Virus record (IMG/VR): IMGVR_UViG_3300005293_000016
Coordinates: 1-22,096 of that record
DNA: 22,096 nucleotides
From: a virus
Direction: 5' to 3' (one strand)
The notes under the pieces are model-generated. The model searched no databases and had not been told where the DNA came from. It worked only from the letters and a program-made list of their open reading frames with translations. A program made the position numbers and the translations under genes. Of this stretch, positions 12,612 through 20,983 are shown piece after piece; the stretch's first letter is position 1, and each line of letters starts with the position of its first letter.

Positions 12612-12799
12612 ACAACAACCGCAGTGGTACAAGTGAGCTGCATATGAGCGTTCGCAAATTCCGCGCCAAGATTCACGAGGCCTATAAAGCTGGGCACTTT
12701 GCAGGGGCTTCAAGTGGTGAGCAGGTACCGACGGCTGACAACGAAACCGAGCGCCGTGAGTACGTCAACCAGGCTGTCAAAGATTTGAACTGGAGATAG
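12608..12799 (+). CDS. Small hypothetical protein
   Basis: 63 aa, with ATGA overlap to the HTH gene. A second possible start is ATG 12644 (MSVRKFRAK). Basic helical first half (VRKFRAKIHEAYKAGHFAG), acidic second half. No family recognised. Kept because of the overlap and matching codon use. Confidence 0.55.
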   Translation: MNNNRSGTSELHMSVRKFRAKIHEAYKAGHFAGASSGEQVPTADNETERREYVNQAVKDLNWR

Positions 12800-12803
12800 T
12801 GCA

Positions 12804-12929
12804 GTGCTCACACCTAAGCCCACAAACTGGCGATACGTGCACAAGTCACCCAAGGCTGTCGAGCTGCGCAACTGGTATCGTCACAACCCTCAAGGTGAGC
12901 CGCGCTTACCAACAGCCAAACAACGGTGA
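12804..12929 (+). CDS. Small basic protein of 41 aa
   Basis: GTG 12804 with GGAG at 12792-12795 (8-base spacing), ending at TGA 12927-12929. It fills the only gap between its neighbours. The sequence is basic and aromatic: KPTNWRYVHKSPKAVELRNW, then YRHNPQGEPRLP. The Trp and Arg content suggests nucleic-acid or phage-protein contact, but no family is recognised. Easily overlooked because of its size and GTG start. Confidence 0.5.
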   Translation: MLTPKPTNWRYVHKSPKAVELRNWYRHNPQGEPRLPTAKQR

Positions 12930-12934
12930 CCTTT

Positions 12935-13183
12935 ATGAACATCAACGACGTTAAAGAATTCGTCACGCTACCCAACGGCCTGGTCACGGTGGTCGCCAAG
13001 CCTTGTGAAGTTCCGCCCGAGGGTTGGGCGTGCTCTCGGGATCGCGGTCACAAAGGTCCGTGCGCTGCAACCAGCGGGGCCATCGTTGAACGCTGCGAAC
13101 TCGGTGAGCACTGCCGGTGCAAGAGCTTTGATGCTGCGTACAAAGCGGACTGCTGGAACTGGATAGGTGAGGTGAAGCTGTGA
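12935..13183 (+). CDS. Cys-rich small protein (GW-C-x2-R-x2-GH-x-GPC type)
   Basis: 82 aa from ATG 12935; a GTG at 12926 overlapping the previous stop is an alternative. It contains CEVPPEGWACSRDRGHKGPC, a motif seen in many small uncharacterised phage proteins, then ERCELGEHCRC and a final Cys, seven in all, so a zinc or disulfide-stabilised fold is expected. Function unknown. Confidence 0.65.
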   Translation: MNINDVKEFVTLPNGLVTVVAKPCEVPPEGWACSRDRGHKGPCAATSGAIVERCELGEHCRCKSFDAAYKADCWNWIGEVKL

Positions 13184-13392
13184 AACGCTCAGAAATGACT
13201 ATCCGTGAAACTGCGCATATAAATGGTGGGCGTCACTTCTTTGCATACGAGTTCACCTGCGACCAAGAGCCACGCTTGGTGCGCTACGACCACTACCATA
13301 AGCCAACTCGCTCAGTCACAAGTACGTGGCGCGTTGATGGGATTGACCAGCCTGACTTGAACGCAGCGTTGCACGTGCTCGGGATTGAATAA
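13180..13392 (+). CDS. Small hypothetical protein
   Basis: 70 aa. GTG start overlaps the previous TGA (GTGA), with GAGG upstream. Mixed alpha/beta, rich in His and Arg (YDHYHKPTRS). No membrane segment, Cys pair or family signature. Directly upstream of the large terminase gene, 3 bases before its ATG. Confidence 0.62.
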   Translation: MKRSEMTIRETAHINGGRHFFAYEFTCDQEPRLVRYDHYHKPTRSVTSTWRVDGIDQPDLNAALHVLGIE

Positions 13393-13395
13393 TTA

Positions 13396-14985
13396 ATGAA
13401 CTGGAAAGACCCCGATTACCGGGGCATCCTGCAAGAGCGGTTAGACAACCTGGCCGCTATCCGCAAGAAGCCTGAAATCATCCCCGCGCTCAAGCTCCAC
13501 TATCGCGAGAACCCTGCCGACTTCGTGAACGATTGGGGCGTTACTTACGACCCCCGATTGATTGAGCGCGGCTTGTCGCCCATCGTCCCAATGATCCTGT
13601 TTCCCAAGCAGACTGATTTCATTGAGTGGGTGCTTGAGCGCTGGCGGGCGGGTGAGTCTGCGGTTGCGCCAAAGTCTCGGGATATGGGGCTCTCGGTGGT
13701 CTGCCAGCAACTGGCAGCAACGCTGTGCCTTTTCCGCAACAACATGAACATTGGGTTTGGGTCGCGTAAGGAAGACTTGGTAGACAAGGTGGGCGACCCT
13801 GACACCTTGTTCTATAAAGGACGTATGTTTCTTGACCACCTACCCGAAGAGTTCCGGGGCGGATTCAACTCGGCCAACAAGGACCACAGCAGCCACCTCA
13901 AGATTTTCATTCCTGAAACCCAATCAATCATCAAGGGTGAGGCCGGCGACAACATTGGGCGGGGTGGTCGTACCGCGCTGTACTTCGACGATGAATCAGC
14001 CTTCCAGCCTCGCCCTCAACTGATCGATGCCGCTTTATCGGCAACGACCAACTGCCGGATATCGGTCAGCTCTGTTAACGGTCGTGATAACCCGTTCGCT
14101 GACAAGGTGCACAGTTGGCCAGAACACCGGGTCTTCACGTTCCATTGGCGCGACGATCCTCGCAAAGATGACGCCTGGTATAAGAAGAAATGCGAGGACA
14201 TCGACAACCCAATAATCATCGCTCAAGAGATTGACCTGAATTTCAGCGCCTCTAAATCTGGCATCCTCATCCCAAGCGAGTGGGTGCAGGCTGCGATTGA
14301 CGCGCATGTCAAACTTGGATTCACAGCGAGCGGTGAGCGCCGTGGTGCCCTTGACGTTGCTGACGAAGGCATTGACTTGAACTGCTGGGGCAACCGTCAC
14401 GGCGTGGTCATGGAATTCATAGAAGCCTGGTCAGGTAAAGGTTCTGACACGTTCGCCACGACGGCCTACGCTTTTAAGCTTGCCGACGACAACGGTATAG
14501 ATGATTGGGACTTTGACAGTGACGGCTTGGGTGTTGGTGTTCGCGGTGACGCCAGGGTTCTCAACGAGAAGCGCAACAAGGACAAGCAGAAGGCGAACCC
14601 GTTTCGCGGCTCGGGCGCTGTGATCGAAAAGGACAAAGAAGTTTTTAAGGGCGAGCATGGTCGTAAGGGCCGAACCAACGAGGACTTTTTTGCGAACCGT
14701 AAAGCGCAAGAATGGTGGCGCCTGATGGAACGTTTCAAGATGACGTATCGCGCCGTCGTTGAGGGGCTACCGTATGACCCTGCTGAAATCGTCAGCTTCG
14801 ACAGTAAAAAGATCCCAGCAAAGGCGCTGACTAAATTGACGCAAGAGCTTAGTCAACCTACGTGGTCGCAAAACGGTAGTGGTAAGATCCTCATCGACAA
14901 GGCGCCGCAGGGCTCACGCTCGCCAAACTATGCGGACACCTGCATGATGTTGTATTCCAAGCGCGCACGCCGCTCAGGCTTCTAA
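13396..14985 (+). CDS. Terminase large subunit (packaging ATPase and nuclease)
   Basis: 529 aa, a typical TerL length. ATPase: an adenine-binding Q in LFPKQTDFIEW (Q72), a Walker A variant APKSRDMGLS (K93 to S100) of the form common in this family, Walker B ALYFDDE (D198, D199, E200), and a coupling motif near VSSVNGRDNPF. Nuclease (RNase H fold): D320 in GALDVADEG, acidic residues D374/D376 in DWDFDSDGLG, and D514 in NYADTCMML. It cuts and pumps DNA into the prohead through the portal, which is encoded next. The small subunit lies about 1.5 kb upstream. Start ATG 13396 has a weak Shine-Dalgarno and follows the previous stop closely. Confidence 0.95.
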   Translation: MNWKDPDYRGILQERLDNLAAIRKKPEIIPALKLHYRENPADFVNDWGVTYDPRLIERGLSPIVPMILFPKQTDFIEWVLERWRAGESAVAPKSRDMGLSVVCQQLAATLCLFRNNMNIGFGSRKEDLVDKVGDPDTLFYKGRMFLDHLPEEFRGGFNSANKDHSSHLKIFIPETQSIIKGEAGDNIGRGGRTALYFDDESAFQPRPQLIDAALSATTNCRISVSSVNGRDNPFADKVHSWPEHRVFTFHWRDDPRKDDAWYKKKCEDIDNPIIIAQEIDLNFSASKSGILIPSEWVQAAIDAHVKLGFTASGERRGALDVADEGIDLNCWGNRHGVVMEFIEAWSGKGSDTFATTAYAFKLADDNGIDDWDFDSDGLGVGVRGDARVLNEKRNKDKQKANPFRGSGAVIEKDKEVFKGEHGRKGRTNEDFFANRKAQEWWRLMERFKMTYRAVVEGLPYDPAEIVSFDSKKIPAKALTKLTQELSQPTWSQNGSGKILIDKAPQGSRSPNYADTCMMLYSKRARRSGF

Positions 14986-14996
14986 GAGGGTTCACC

Positions 14997-16850
14997 ATGT
15001 TCAAACGTTTGTGGCGCAAGTGGTTCGGCTCGGTTGGTGATCCCATCCCGCCCATGGAACCAGAAGCCAAAGCGCCTCGTCGCTCAGGTATGTTCTCTAT
15101 TGATCAGGCCGAAGGGCGGCTAGCAGATGATCGCGTGTCACTGCCTGACCGTCTGCGCACCCTGGTTGGTTTGGCGCCAAAGCCTGCCGTCAGTATCGGC
15201 CTCGACAGCCTTGACAGCAGCGAGGGGGCCAACGGGTTTATCAAGCAGGGCTATGGCGTGGGAATCGATCCAGGCCCTATGCCTGCCATCATTGATTGGT
15301 TCCTGAGCCAAACGTTTATTGGTCACCAGTTGGCCGGCATGCTCGCGCAGCACTGGCTGATTGATAAGGGTTGTTTGATCCCGGCCCGTGACGCCGTTCG
15401 CCACGGCTTCGACATTCACGCCCCTGATGGCGGTGACCTTGACGCACCCGACGTGCTCAACATGATGAAACGCCTAGACAAGCGGTTCAAGCTGCATAAG
15501 AACATGGTTGAGCTGATCTATAAGGGCAAGATTTTCGGCATTCGTATTGCGTTCTTCCAGATCGAAAGCACCGACCCTCAGTTCTATGAACTGCCGTTCA
15601 ACATCGACGCGGTGACACCCGGCAGCTACAAGGGGATCGTGCAGGTTGACCCGTATTGGTGCATTCCAGAACTTGACATCGCTGGCAGCACCCGCCCTGA
15701 CTCAATGCACTTTTACGAGCCGAAGTTTTGGGTGATCAACGGCAAGCGCTATCACCGCTCGCACCTCATCATTTACCGTGAGGGTGACGTGATCGACATC
15801 CTCAAGCCGTCCTATCTGTACGGCGGTATTCCAGTTCCGCAAAAGGTTTTCGAACGCGTCTATGCGTCTGAGCGCACAGCCAACGAAGCGCCGCAGCTTG
15901 CCCTGACTAAGCGCACGGTGATCCTGCAAACTGAGCTTGAGGAAGGTATTGCGCTCGGGCCTCGCTACGGTGAGCGCCTTGGTCAACAGGCTGAGCTGCA
16001 AAGCAACTACGCGGTCACGCTCGGTGACACCAACGACAAGTACACGCAGTTCGATACGAGCCTGGCAGACCTTGACGCTGTGATCATGACCAACTTTCAA
16101 TTGGTTGCGGCAATCCTCAACGTCCCTGGCACCAAGTTGCTGATGACAGCACCCAAGGGTTTCAACGCGACTGGTGAGTACGATGAGGCCAGCTATCACG
16201 AAGAGCTTGAATCGATCCAGGCGGGTGCCCCAACCGAGCTGGTTGAGCGTCATCACCAACTGATCATGCATTCGGTCGTGCTGCCGTACATGCGCAAGCG
16301 TGACGTTGAATGGGTGCCGCTGGAAACCGTCATCAGTTGGGCACCGCTCGACAGCCCTACAGCCAAAGAGTACGCAGAAATCAACCTCATCAAAGCGCAG
16401 ACAGGTCAGCAGCTTGTTACGTCCGGCGCCATCGACGGTTACGACGAACGCGACCGCGTGAGGGCTGACAAAGATAGTGGGTACACGGGGATCGCTGAGG
16501 CGCAGCGCCCTGATGAGGACGGCAACGGTGAGCCTGACCCTGCCAAGGTTGGCCAGCCCCCAGCCCCTGCACAGCCAGGTTTTGACGCAGGTATTGATGA
16601 ACCGCAGTTGATCACCAACCAGTTGCGTATAGACCCTCAGATTGTTGAGGCCAAGCGCGGCACCAAGGACTATCAGGTTCAAGTGTCGCCAGTGATCATG
16701 GACGTTGTGACCGGAAAGCAGTACCGCGTGGTCATCGACGGTCACCATTCCCTTGAAGCTGCCAGGTTGGACGGTGTGCCGCCTGAGCTGGTCGAGGGCG
16801 GTTATGGTGAGTCGGATTACTTCGACGCTGATAGTGGCTCGCCGCTGTGA
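14997..16850 (+). CDS. Portal protein (DUF1073 type) with ParB/Srx-like C-terminal domain
   Basis: 617 aa, 11 bases after terL with GAGGG upstream. Residues about 50-500 match the DUF1073 portal family: GLDSLDSSEGANGFIKQGYG, MPAIIDWFLSQTFIGHQLAG and DKGCLIPARDAVRHGF at the start, and NFQLVAAILNVPGTKLLMTA later. Twelve copies form the DNA entry ring at one capsid vertex. A Pro-rich linker (about 505-540) joins an extra domain (about 545-617): VQVSPVIMDVVTGKQYRVVIDGHHSLEAARLDG. I-D-G-H-H-x-x-x-A-A (580-589) resembles the ParB/sulfiredoxin-like fold. Longer than the portal core needs, so a true fusion. The stop overlaps the next start (GTGA). Confidence 0.9.
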   Translation: MFKRLWRKWFGSVGDPIPPMEPEAKAPRRSGMFSIDQAEGRLADDRVSLPDRLRTLVGLAPKPAVSIGLDSLDSSEGANGFIKQGYGVGIDPGPMPAIIDWFLSQTFIGHQLAGMLAQHWLIDKGCLIPARDAVRHGFDIHAPDGGDLDAPDVLNMMKRLDKRFKLHKNMVELIYKGKIFGIRIAFFQIESTDPQFYELPFNIDAVTPGSYKGIVQVDPYWCIPELDIAGSTRPDSMHFYEPKFWVINGKRYHRSHLIIYREGDVIDILKPSYLYGGIPVPQKVFERVYASERTANEAPQLALTKRTVILQTELEEGIALGPRYGERLGQQAELQSNYAVTLGDTNDKYTQFDTSLADLDAVIMTNFQLVAAILNVPGTKLLMTAPKGFNATGEYDEASYHEELESIQAGAPTELVERHHQLIMHSVVLPYMRKRDVEWVPLETVISWAPLDSPTAKEYAEINLIKAQTGQQLVTSGAIDGYDERDRVRADKDSGYTGIAEAQRPDEDGNGEPDPAKVGQPPAPAQPGFDAGIDEPQLITNQLRIDPQIVEAKRGTKDYQVQVSPVIMDVVTGKQYRVVIDGHHSLEAARLDGVPPELVEGGYGESDYFDADSGSPL

Positions 16851-17692
16851 TCAAAAAGAAGGTGCGTCTTGTGCGCCGGCCAGACCCGCTAGGTACTGAG
16901 TCTAAGCGGGCGTTGACCCTCAAGCCCTCGGTGTCGGTGGGGGCTGCGTACGCTCGCGAGCTGGAAGCGCTCACCGCCGAAATGCACGCTGAGGTTGCCA
17001 AGGCAGTATTGGCCGAGTTTTCAAATACTGCCGCAGCAGACGCTGCCGATGATTTCTGGTCGCGGCTTGCTAAACGCCTGGCTTCCAAGTTCGCAGCGAA
17101 AGCAACGCCGTTGGCCACGGGGTTTCTAACTCGCGTAGACCGCAACGCAACCACCAACCTTGAGCGGTCCCTAAAGTCAACGAGCGCCGATATGACGCTC
17201 AAGATGAAAAACACGCCTGCGGTCACAAAGGCTATCAAGTCGCGCATTGCTGACAACGTTGACTTGATTACTCGCATACCCGCTGAGTTTCTGGACAAGG
17301 TAAAGCAGGACGTCAACGATTCGCTGCGTAAGGGTAACGGCCTGGCTGACCTTCAACCCAAGATGGAAGAGCGGTATGGGGAGGCCAAGAGGCACGCGCA
17401 GTTGGTGGCCCTTGACCAGACGCGCAAGGCGTACACCGCGATCAACAGCGAGCGTATGCGCGCCAACGGGGTCACCAAGTTTGAGTGGGTGCACAGTGGT
17501 GGTAGCCAAGAGCCGCGCCCGTATCACATGCACTCACCTGCGCAGGGTGGTTTGAACGGTGGGATATTCGACATCAACGACCCGCCCATTATCGACAAGA
17601 AAACCGGCGAGCGTGGATTGCCTGGTGACGATTACAATTGCCGCTGTACAATGCGACCAATAGTTACGTTTGACGATGAGGACGACGAATAA
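16847..17692 (+). CDS. Phage head morphogenesis protein (SPP1 gp7/Mu gpF-like)
   Basis: 281 aa; GTG start overlaps the portal stop. The N-terminal two-thirds are helical. The conserved C-terminal domain starts near residue 180: HAQLVALDQTRKAYTAINSERMRANGVTKFEWVHSGG, then EPRPYHM and the ending LPGDDYNCRCTMRPIV with C265 and C267. These are the signature R/D-Q, W-x-H-S and P-G-x-x-x-N-C-R-C elements of this minor head protein family, whose members sit near the portal and may be ejected with DNA. Position right after the portal gene is standard. Confidence 0.92.
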   Translation: MIKKKVRLVRRPDPLGTESKRALTLKPSVSVGAAYARELEALTAEMHAEVAKAVLAEFSNTAAADAADDFWSRLAKRLASKFAAKATPLATGFLTRVDRNATTNLERSLKSTSADMTLKMKNTPAVTKAIKSRIADNVDLITRIPAEFLDKVKQDVNDSLRKGNGLADLQPKMEERYGEAKRHAQLVALDQTRKAYTAINSERMRANGVTKFEWVHSGGSQEPRPYHMHSPAQGGLNGGIFDINDPPIIDKKTGERGLPGDDYNCRCTMRPIVTFDDEDDE

Positions 17693-18840
17693 TGGCGAGC
17701 ACGCAACGCGTCGAGGATTTCAACGGCTGGTTTGAAGTTGCGCGCAACCCAATCAGCAAGGTTGGTGTATTCCCGTACCTGGGTTCAAGCCTCGGCCCCG
17801 ACATGATCAAAGAGCAGAACCTTGACCCTGAGAAGGTTTACATGGTTTTCCGTTCGGCTGAGGAACTTGCAAAACCTGAGTTCCTGTTGAGCTGCACGCT
17901 CATCCCGTGGATCAATGACCACACCATGTTGGGTAGCGATGACAAGGGCTACACGCGGCCTGAGGAAAAGGGGATTGGTGGCGTTACCGGTGAGCAAGTG
18001 TTGTTTGATGAGAATGACGAAACGGTTTATTCGAACATCAAGTTGTTTTCCGAAGCGCACAAGAACGAAGTTGCAAACGGCAAGCGCGAATTATCGTTGG
18101 GCTACCAGTGCGCATACGAATGGAAGCCTGGTGAGTACAACGGTGAGAAATATGATTTAATACAGCGGAATCTGCGTGGCAACCACTTAGCATCAGTTGA
18201 TGATGGGCGGATGGGGCCAAGCGTTGCAGTTCTCGACCACAACGACATTAAAGGTGCATCCGCAATGGACGAAATCCAAAAACTCTTGGCCGCATTGGCC
18301 GAGGCAATTGCAAAGCTCGTACCGTCCACCGACCCTGAAAAGGTTGTGGTCGAAGACGAAGAACCAGAAGTCAAAGCCACTGACGAAGACGTCAAGGCAA
18401 CCGACGAAGAACCAGAAGTCAAAGCCACTGACGAAGACGTCAAGGCAACCGACGAAGAACCAGAAGTCAAAGCCACTGACGAAGACGACACCAAGCCGGT
18501 GACCGTCGAAGCGATGGACGCGGCTGTCAACTCCCGCGTGCTGGCGCAGTTCAAAGCCCTGCAAGCAGGTGACGCACTGGCCAAGAAACTGAAACCACAC
18601 GTCGGTGTCTTTGACCACTCGGGCAAGACTGAAGCGCAGATCGCTGCGTATGGCGTCAAGAAGCTTGGTCTTAACGTCGACAAGGGTACTGAGGTTTCGA
18701 GCCTCAAGGGTTGGCTGATCGCCAAGGGCGACCCAAGCAAAGACGTCACCGTGCGCAATGGCATGGTTGACGCAATGGACGCAGCAGACGGCAAGCCGAC
18801 TCTGATGCAACTCAAGCAAGCCGAACGGAGCAAAGCATAA
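17692..18840 (+). CDS. DUF2213-type prohead protease/scaffold fusion
   Basis: 382 aa; starts at the last base of the previous gene's stop. The N-terminal 185 residues match DUF2213: ELSLGYQC with a likely nucleophile S135, and RGNHLASVDDGRMG with H165. These are the typical Ser and His positions of phage prohead maturation proteases. Residues about 222-265 form a highly acidic repeat (see the repeat entry), then a helical part (MDAAVNSRVLAQFKAL...) like an internal scaffold. Such protease-scaffold fusions guide shell assembly and are then degraded. The capsid gene follows two genes later. Confidence 0.88.
   Translation: MASTQRVEDFNGWFEVARNPISKVGVFPYLGSSLGPDMIKEQNLDPEKVYMVFRSAEELAKPEFLLSCTLIPWINDHTMLGSDDKGYTRPEEKGIGGVTGEQVLFDENDETVYSNIKLFSEAHKNEVANGKRELSLGYQCAYEWKPGEYNGEKYDLIQRNLRGNHLASVDDGRMGPSVAVLDHNDIKGASAMDEIQKLLAALAEAIAKLVPSTDPEKVVVEDEEPEVKATDEDVKATDEEPEVKATDEDVKATDEEPEVKATDEDDTKPVTVEAMDAAVNSRVLAQFKALQAGDALAKKLKPHVGVFDHSGKTEAQIAAYGVKKLGLNVDKGTEVSSLKGWLIAKGDPSKDVTVRNGMVDAMDAADGKPTLMQLKQAERSKA
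18355..18486 (+). repeat. 48-bp in-frame tandem repeat in the scaffold gene
   Basis: Units 18355-18402, 18403-18450 and a partial 18451-18486 are identical over the shared length, including silent positions. Each encodes DEEPEVKATDEDVKAT, so the protein gains 16 acidic residues per unit. Identity at the DNA level suggests recent expansion or frequent homogenisation. Confidence 0.95.
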
Positions 18841-19361
18841 TGTTTCAGCAAACCGTGAACAAAGACATTGGCGCGGGTATTCCTGGCGAGCTGGCATTTG
18901 ACGGCCCGCTGCGTGCGACCCCTGGCACCATCGACCCAGCCGCCACTGCCGCTAACTGCGTGCTTGGTCGCTACTTCACCAAGAAGCGCGATACCGGTCT
19001 GTATGGCCCTGGTGGTGACACCGCTGGCAACGCCGACCTGCAATTCGGTGGTATCGCTGGCACTCCAAAAGAGCTGATCAACTACGGCACCGCAGCCGGT
19101 GGCCCACTGGCCCCAAGCCTGCTGGTCAAGCCTGGCAGCATCGCAACCTTCTTCGAAATGGGCATGGTGTGGGTGAGCGTTGCGGCCCCGGCTCAGATCA
19201 GCGACAAAGTGATTTACACCATCGCAACCGGTGTGATCGCAACCGTACCTGCTGAAACCGCAGTACCGGCCTTGAGCCTGGCTGTGCCTAACGCCGTGGT
19301 GTACCGCATCGGCACTGACCTGGCTGGCGGCGACGTCATCTGCATCAAACTGACCAACTAA
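18840..19361 (+). CDS. Structural cement/decoration protein (Gp24-like)
   Basis: 173 aa; ATG shares one base with the previous TAA. The start (FQQTVNKDIGAGIPGELAFDGP) and the Gly/Ala/Pro-rich beta body match phage cement proteins that precede DUF2184-type capsid genes. The second half (GSIATFFEMGMVWVSVAAP...) is beta-rich. Such proteins clamp the mature shell from outside. The gene order protease, cement, capsid strengthens the call. Confidence 0.8.
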   Translation: MFQQTVNKDIGAGIPGELAFDGPLRATPGTIDPAATAANCVLGRYFTKKRDTGLYGPGGDTAGNADLQFGGIAGTPKELINYGTAAGGPLAPSLLVKPGSIATFFEMGMVWVSVAAPAQISDKVIYTIATGVIATVPAETAVPALSLAVPNAVVYRIGTDLAGGDVICIKLTN

Positions 19362-19375
19362 GGGACGCCGCGAAC

Positions 19376-20491
19376 ATGGCACACTTGCAACCGAGCCGCA
19401 CCCGCTCTACTACTCACGCCCGGAATGTTGGCGTGATGAACATCACCCCCGAGGAAATCAAGGCTCACGGTATCCGTGGCTTGGGCCTGGACGCCATCGG
19501 CGTTGACTTGACCGAGGCTGATTTCCGCCGCATGACCATCGCGATGGACGCCGCGATGGTCACCACGCCGAGCGCCGCAACCCTGCTGCAATTCACGCAG
19601 GCGTGGCTACCCGGCACCATCCGTATTCTCACCTCGGCGCGCAAGATTGATGCACTGCTGGGTGAGCGTGTTGTTGGTTCCTGGGAAATGGGCAGCGTTG
19701 TTCAAAAGGTCATGGAATCGGTCGGCGCTGCACAGGTCTACAGCGACCATGGCAACGTTCCGTTTTCCAGCTACAACACAACGTACGAAGAGCGCGACAT
19801 TGTGCGCTTCGAACAAGGTTTCCAAGTCGGTGCACTGGAAGACGCCCGCGCCGCGCTGATGAAAGATAACGCAGCCGGCGAGAAGCGTGACGGGGCCATG
19901 ATGGCGCTGGAAATCTCGCGTAACCGCCTGGGCTTCCAAGGGTTCAACAACGGTAGCAACCGTACCTACGGGCTGCTCAACGACCCTGGTCTGTTGGCTT
20001 ACGCAACCGTGCCTGCTGGCGCTGGTGGTTCCACTAAGTGGATGGATAAAACTTTCCTCGAAATCATCAAAGACCTGCGCACCGCGTTCGCTGCACTGCG
20101 CACCCGCTCGGGCGGCAACATCGATCCGAAGAAAGCGCCAATCACCTTGGCCACGGGTGTCAGCGTCATCGAGTTCTTGAGCATCCCCAACGACCTTGGC
20201 ACCACCACGGTTGGCGAGTGGCTGAAAGAGAACTACCCGAACGTTCGCACCGAAGACGCACCGGAATTCGACGCGGCCAACGGCGGCGCCAACGTCTGCT
20301 ACATCTATGTCGAGAAGGTTGACGCGACCGGTGATGACGCAGGCCAGGTGATTCAACAACTGATCGCTTCCAAGGTCCACCCGCTGGGCATTGAAAAGCG
20401 CGTCAAGACCACCGTCGAGGATTACACCAACGCCCTGGCCGGTGTAATGGTGACCCGTCCGTTCGCCGTGTACCGTATCACTGGCGTTTAA
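19376..20491 (+). CDS. Major capsid protein (DUF2184 type)
   Basis: 371 aa, usual length for HK97-fold capsids without a long delta domain. AGGGA lies about 10 bases before ATG 19376. Recognisable parts: LLQFTQAWLPGTIRILTSARKIDALLGE (N-arm and E-loop region), GSWEMGSVVQKVMESVG, NTTYEERDIVRFEQGFQVG, then the P-domain helix (RDGAMMALEISRNRLGFQGF) and an A-domain end (NALAGVMVTRPFAVYRITGV). It forms the shell. It lies after the protease/scaffold and cement genes, as expected. Confidence 0.93.
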   Translation: MAHLQPSRTRSTTHARNVGVMNITPEEIKAHGIRGLGLDAIGVDLTEADFRRMTIAMDAAMVTTPSAATLLQFTQAWLPGTIRILTSARKIDALLGERVVGSWEMGSVVQKVMESVGAAQVYSDHGNVPFSSYNTTYEERDIVRFEQGFQVGALEDARAALMKDNAAGEKRDGAMMALEISRNRLGFQGFNNGSNRTYGLLNDPGLLAYATVPAGAGGSTKWMDKTFLEIIKDLRTAFAALRTRSGGNIDPKKAPITLATGVSVIEFLSIPNDLGTTTVGEWLKENYPNVRTEDAPEFDAANGGANVCYIYVEKVDATGDDAGQVIQQLIASKVHPLGIEKRVKTTVEDYTNALAGVMVTRPFAVYRITGV

Positions 20492-20500
20492 CAAACCGTC

Positions 20501-20526
20501 AAGGGCGTGCTATGTTGGGCGCCCTT
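20501..20526 (+). promoter_or_regulatory. Hairpin between capsid and next head gene
   Basis: AAGGGCG (20501-20507) pairs with CGCCCTT (20520-20526) over a 12-base loop, with no T run after it. It may be a partial terminator, or an RNA-stability element that lets capsid mRNA outnumber the downstream message. Confidence 0.5.
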
Positions 20527-20552
20527 ACACCAACAAACAAAAGGGCTTTGAC

Positions 20553-20972
20553 ATGCCGCTACTCTTTTCGACCATGACCGGTGCAGTGACTTACACCGAC
20601 TGGAAAACTTCCCCCGGTGGCCTCAGCATTGCGGGCGCTTCGGTGACCATCAATGGTGGCGCCAACGTCGCACACCGCAAGACCATCATTACCCCGCGTG
20701 GTGTTGGTACTCAGGTTACTGACGATGAACTGGCGTTCCTCGAAACCGACCCGACGTTCAAGATGCACAAGCTCAACGGTTTCATCACCATCGACAGCGT
20801 CAAAGACATTCGTGACGCTGACCTGGCGGCAAGCGACATGGAAGGTCGCGACGACTCGGCGCCGGACGTTGAGCAGGACTATTTGGCCGAGGGTTTGAAA
20901 GCCCCCACCGTGGTCAACACTGTGCAGCTCGACACCCCGCCACCAACTGGCGCACGCCGCAACCGCAAATAA
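20553..20972 (+). CDS. Conserved head-region structural protein, function unknown
   Basis: 139 aa; ATG 20553 after AAAGGGCTTTGAC. The first 80 residues are beta-rich and Gly/Thr-rich (GAVTYTDWKTSPGGLSIAGASVTINGG...). The middle (TQVTDDELAFLETDPTFKMHKLNGFITI) looks like a short helix-strand motif seen in phage proteins encoded just after the capsid gene. The end is acidic, then basic (TGARRNRK). Virion protein by position. No confident family name. Confidence 0.7.
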   Translation: MPLLFSTMTGAVTYTDWKTSPGGLSIAGASVTINGGANVAHRKTIITPRGVGTQVTDDELAFLETDPTFKMHKLNGFITIDSVKDIRDADLAASDMEGRDDSAPDVEQDYLAEGLKAPTVVNTVQLDTPPPTGARRNRK

Positions 20973-20983
20973 GGTGAGACATC

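Noticed and set aside
15702-16748. Open frame of 348 codons on the - strand
   Set aside because: It is opposite the portal gene and has no recognisable domain, no promoter and no neighbouring - strand gene.
18102-19382. Long open frame of about 426 codons on the - strand
   Set aside because: It lies opposite the protease/scaffold and cement genes, is lengthened by the 48-bp repeat, and has a biased Ser/Thr composition typical of a shadow frame.
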